Source: Ophiobolus disseminans
Lineage: Eukaryota; Ascomycota; Dothideomycetes; Pleosporales; Phaeosphaeriaceae
DNA length: 64,000 bases
Direction: 5' to 3'
Assembly (NCBI GenBank): GCA_010093685.1
Contig: MU006222.1
Coordinates: forward strand, 682,001 to 746,000
The notes under the pieces were generated by a model. The model had not been told where the DNA came from. It did not search any database and saw only the letters and a list, made by a program, of their open reading frames with translations. A program made the translations under genes and the position numbers. How positions within the stretch are numbered: position 1 is the first letter of the stretch; the number at the start of each line of letters is the position of its first letter. Shown here piece by piece: positions 60,830 through 64,000 of the stretch.

Positions 60830-63800
60830 ATGTCCAAGTCCAAGGTGTCCGCATGGCGCCAGATCAACGTCGAGGTTGAGCCCGAAGCCGAGGACGAGGT
60901 CGACGACACGCAGGAGATCCAGATCGAGGAAGCCCTCAAGCTGTACCAGACAGCCCTGAAGTACCACTCCGAAGGCCCCGAATCTTTCGAAAAGACGGCC
61001 GCCGCCTACCGGGACCTATTTGCGTCCGAGATATTCAAGTACGACGAGTCCCTCTCCGAGTTCCAGCGACATGAGGCCTTTGGCGAGAACTTGGTCTTCG
61101 ACTCCATCCTCGAGGACGATTTCGACACGGGCCCAGCACAGACGACTGGTGCAGCCGAATCCGCCCCAAACACCCTCCCGCAGATATTACACCTCTCCTA
61201 CAAGAATCATGGCCAGTTCGTGCTCGAGTCGATGCAGCACTGGATCAGCCAACACGGGGAGATACCGCAGTTAGAGGGCTGGAACAATATCCGTGGTGCG
61301 CTGAACTACTTCGCGGAAGCGCTGGACAAAGAGGACACGGATCTGGACCTGTGGCTGCGCGCTGCTTCCGTGTCCGCCATGCTGGGCAGCAAGCGCCTCA
61401 CTCGTTACTGCTTGGAGGCGGTGCTGGACGGGAACGACGAGCTCTGGGAGAACCTTCTACGGCTTCCTGGTCTCGAAGAGGGGTTCGCTGGCCATCAATT
61501 GCGGGAGCTTGTGGAAAGGCTGGAGGACAATGTCTCACTGATGCAGACACCACTGTCCTCGATGAAGCGCAAGAAGCTGTCCGACGTGATCAAAAAGCGC
61601 TTGAACCCGTACCCATTCGCGCCACTCCCAGCCGATGTCGCCAACGCCAACGTCCGACCTACGCTCAGCCGACAACCAGAGCGCATCTCTTTAAACCCTC
61701 CAAAATGGGACTGGGCAGGCGTGGGCGAGATCATCCTGCAACAGCACATGGCAGAGTCTCGGGGCATGACCGACAACATCATTCCTGGCTCTAGCATAAA
61801 CTTCAATATACCCCCCGACGGCGTTACTCCAGAACGTACCGAGTCCGAGCCGGCACCTGCAGAGATTGCATCCATATCTCCACCAGAGTCCACGACTCTC
61901 GAAAAAGAGGAGGAGCGAGGTGTCGTTGTAATAGCATCCGGTGGTGCTACCATGGAGGACCGCGTGGGCGACATTGAGGCAAATAATGAGGCAGCAGTAT
62001 CCGCAACTGCACAACACACTGCAGCTATCCCGTCCCGAAAACGCTCGACAGACTCTGCTGGTCTTCCTGAAACTGCCGATGGCGCGCGCTCCCGGAGCAA
62101 ACGCATTCGAGCCCGCGATACGATCACTGAACCAAGTGCTGGAGGAGATCGTGTTGCACAAGAGGCCAACAGGCAGCTAGATGAGCAGCTCGAACCCTAC
62201 AACCACGCCGACCAATGCCTCTACGAGATTGTTAAGGACATCTACTCCCGGCTCGGCGTCGATGACATCAAGGAGCCGAACCAATTACGAAATCTTCTCG
62301 CTTCACTGCCGCCATCCCCGGCCGCTGACCCATTCGACAAAGCCGCATGTGACATGTTCTTGGCTCTTCAGAGTGGCAACGGAAAAGCAGCACAGGTATT
62401 GCTGAGTAATGAATCCTTCGACCTGGTCGGTGTCACCCGCGAGGCCGGATTGAACGCTTTCCTCGGTTACGCCAAGTCGAGTATAGGACAAGCCTGCACT
62501 AAGCCAGCACTTGCAAGCCAGAAGCTAGCTTCGTTTGCACGAAGCATCAACGGGGATTGGCTGTCGACAAAAGAAGTTGCGTTTGCCTGGGTGGAAGCTC
62601 TTCTTTCACGCACAACTTTTCCTTCCTCGGATGAGGAGGCCCAACCAGCAGCTCAGTCCAGCTACATACAATTCAGATGGCCCGAAGACCTCAAGCGCAA
62701 TATCGTCCAGGTCATTGTCCACATTGACGAACACATTTATGAGCGCATGCTAGACCGTGTCGCCGAGTTGAACGCACGAATACTGGTAGCTCGAACACAA
62801 TCTCGCATGTATGAGTTTTCCGATTTTGACGCATCCCAAGTTGAGATAGTTCAGACTTTGTTTGAGCTTCACCTTGACATATACTCCTTGATCAAGCACC
62901 CTCATAGTCAGGTGGACATCACCACCCAAACCCTACAGAGCGACCGCTTGGAGCGCTGGTCAGCGCTTGCCCGGGAGGCCATACAACTCCGCTCGGATCC
63001 CGATCTAGATTCAGGTATGGATGCGCTTGGCATTCGTCATATATGGGCCAGTGTTTTCCAGATGAGTGTGAGCGACCAAGTACCACCAGAGCATGTCATC
63101 TCATCTCTCGGGCAACTCAAAGGCCTTCTCGAGTCATTAGGCGATCGCACCATTCAAGTTCAGAACAATGCCATCATGCCAGAAATGTGCGTTGCCGCTG
63201 TAGAACGCGAATTGGTCCGAATCAGTATGAAGGACTTCTTCTTGAAAGTCTTTGACCATGATGAAAAGGATCCCGTAACAGTCATTGAAAGCTTGGAGCC
63301 GATTCTTGAAGACGCAGATAAAAATACGCCACCTACACCACTTCCTGGCGCCGGATCTGATGACACAAAGGGCACCACAGCAAGTCCAGTCAAGTTGGCC
63401 GATGGTGTAAACGATCAAATCGAGATGCATGTCGGTCCACCATCACCTGTCGTCGAGATGCGGAAATTCTTGGATGCGGCGAACGTGAATGTGCGTGTGT
63501 CTCTGTGGCACCGACTGCGCGAAGCATATGAGACAATTGACTACCCACCAAAGGTTTTGTCCTGCTATCTTCGCATCATCGAGACGTTCGTTGCCGACTT
63601 CAAATCCACCAACTTCCAAGAGTTATCGGTGACCGAACGCCAAGTCAAGCTTTTGACACGGTTTCGTGTCGTTGATGATCTGATCACCAAGACGCTACAA
63701 ATCATCAAAGATGACAAGTCTGCCTTTGATTGCCTTTCGTATGAGCATGTTCAGTCGTCAATGTCCGCCATCGCTCAGCTGCTTCAAATTCTCTCGGCGG

Positions 63801-64000
63801 CAGACATGTTCCGAGATTTGATTCGCATTGGGCGGACTGCGATGCCTCGAATCGAGTCTCTTCCAAATCAAGCTTTTGTGAACATGTCCACTAAGCTGGA
63901 CGACATGCATATGCGACTGTGGATGGTGCAATACCACCTATTACGGGAAGGGCTGTCTCAGAACAAGGACAATTTCCCTACTCCCTCGGAAGACTTATTC
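60830..64000 (+). CDS. HIR3: Histone transcription regulator 3 homologue (HIR complex subunit), 3' part outside window
   Basis: An open frame of 1057 codons from the ATG at 60830 runs off the right edge without an intron. The start MSKSKVSAWRQINVEVEPEAEDEVDDTQEIQIEEALKLYQTALKYH is the Hir3/CABIN1 N terminus, with TPR-like helices (EKTAAAYRDLFASEIF, WNNIRGALNYFAEALDKEDTDLDLWLRAASV). KLSDVIKKRLNPYPF and PPKWDWAGVGEIIL are typical family blocks. The middle contains an acidic/Ser/Thr-rich linker (residues ~325-425) and then long helical repeats. Hir3 scaffolds the HIR histone chaperone that deposits H3-H4 independently of replication and represses histone genes. An alternative start at 60725 with an intron ending at 60838 would give a protein two residues shorter at the N terminus. 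Confidence 0.9.
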   Translation, partial: MSKSKVSAWRQINVEVEPEAEDEVDDTQEIQIEEALKLYQTALKYHSEGPESFEKTAAAYRDLFASEIFKYDESLSEFQRHEAFGENLVFDSILEDDFDTGPAQTTGAAESAPNTLPQILHLSYKNHGQFVLESMQHWISQHGEIPQLEGWNNIRGALNYFAEALDKEDTDLDLWLRAASVSAMLGSKRLTRYCLEAVLDGNDELWENLLRLPGLEEGFAGHQLRELVERLEDNVSLMQTPLSSMKRKKLSDVIKKRLNPYPFAPLPADVANANVRPTLSRQPERISLNPPKWDWAGVGEIILQQHMAESRGMTDNIIPGSSINFNIPPDGVTPERTESEPAPAEIASISPPESTTLEKEEERGVVVIASGGATMEDRVGDIEANNEAAVSATAQHTAAIPSRKRSTDSAGLPETADGARSRSKRIRARDTITEPSAGGDRVAQEANRQLDEQLEPYNHADQCLYEIVKDIYSRLGVDDIKEPNQLRNLLASLPPSPAADPFDKAACDMFLALQSGNGKAAQVLLSNESFDLVGVTREAGLNAFLGYAKSSIGQACTKPALASQKLASFARSINGDWLSTKEVAFAWVEALLSRTTFPSSDEEAQPAAQSSYIQFRWPEDLKRNIVQVIVHIDEHIYERMLDRVAELNARILVARTQSRMYEFSDFDASQVEIVQTLFELHLDIYSLIKHPHSQVDITTQTLQSDRLERWSALAREAIQLRSDPDLDSGMDALGIRHIWASVFQMSVSDQVPPEHVISSLGQLKGLLESLGDRTIQVQNNAIMPEMCVAAVERELVRISMKDFFLKVFDHDEKDPVTVIESLEPILEDADKNTPPTPLPGAGSDDTKGTTASPVKLADGVNDQIEMHVGPPSPVVEMRKFLDAANVNVRVSLWHRLREAYETIDYPPKVLSCYLRIIETFVADFKSTNFQELSVTERQVKLLTRFRVVDDLITKTLQIIKDDKSAFDCLSYEHVQSSMSAIAQLLQILSAADMFRDLIRIGRTAMPRIESLPNQAFVNMSTKLDDMHMRLWMVQYHLLREGLSQNKDNFPTPSEDLF

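Noticed and set aside
1..64000. tRNA, rRNA, CRISPR array or intact transposon
   Set aside because: No tRNA T-loop/anticodon pattern was noticed outside coding sequence, no regularly spaced short repeats, and no transposase, integrase or reverse-transcriptase motifs in any frame. The scan was by eye, so a diverged tRNA could be missed.

Overview
The window is nuclear DNA of a filamentous ascomycete (Pezizomycotina). Genes are dense, lie on both strands, and most carry one to six short GT-AG introns of about 45-80 nt with CTAAC/CTGAC-type branch sites. A HET-domain gene, a GH55 glucanase, Nte1 and typical Pezizomycotina housekeeping proteins are present. Families of near-identical introns such as those in SEC12 have been described mainly in Dothideomycetes, so I lean to that class; this is inference.

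Layout. 0-10 kb: SEC12 (ER GEF for Sar1) and the complete TOR kinase. 10.2-13 kb: a gene-poor stretch. 13-15.5 kb: a secreted GH55 exo-beta-1,3-glucanase. 16-22 kb: a conserved hypothetical gene (-), a spacer with ~120-bp repeats, and a Gfo/Idh/MocA oxidoreductase (-). 22-29 kb: Ubp16-like deubiquitinase (-), mitoribosomal bL9m, class II fructose-bisphosphate aldolase and a protein with five 22-residue repeats. 29-42 kb: guanine deaminase (-), Arp9 (-), Nte1 phospholipase and glycine decarboxylase P protein. 42-49.7 kb: HET-domain protein, secreted acid trehalase and an unrecognised 362-aa protein. 49.9-55.3 kb: a tandem array of five related small two-exon genes of unknown function; only the second has an intact reading frame. 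55.3-64 kb: Kti13/Ats1 RCC1 protein (-), ribosomal protein uS9 (RPS16), a ChAP/exomer protein (-) and the 5' part of HIR3, which runs off the window.

The genes do not form one pathway. Core secretory (SEC12, ChAP), growth control (TOR), chromatin (ARP9, HIR3), translation (RPS16, bL9m, KTI13) and metabolic genes are interspersed. The accessory part is 42-55 kb: allorecognition-type HET gene, lineage-restricted genes and the decaying tandem family. The two strongest observations are that family (five copies, one shared intron position, four copies disabled by different lesions) and four mutually similar introns in SEC12 that look like introner-like elements.

Exon boundaries were worked out by hand from splice signals, reading-frame continuity and remembered family sequences; in every multi-exon gene called intact the exon lengths sum to a whole number of codons.
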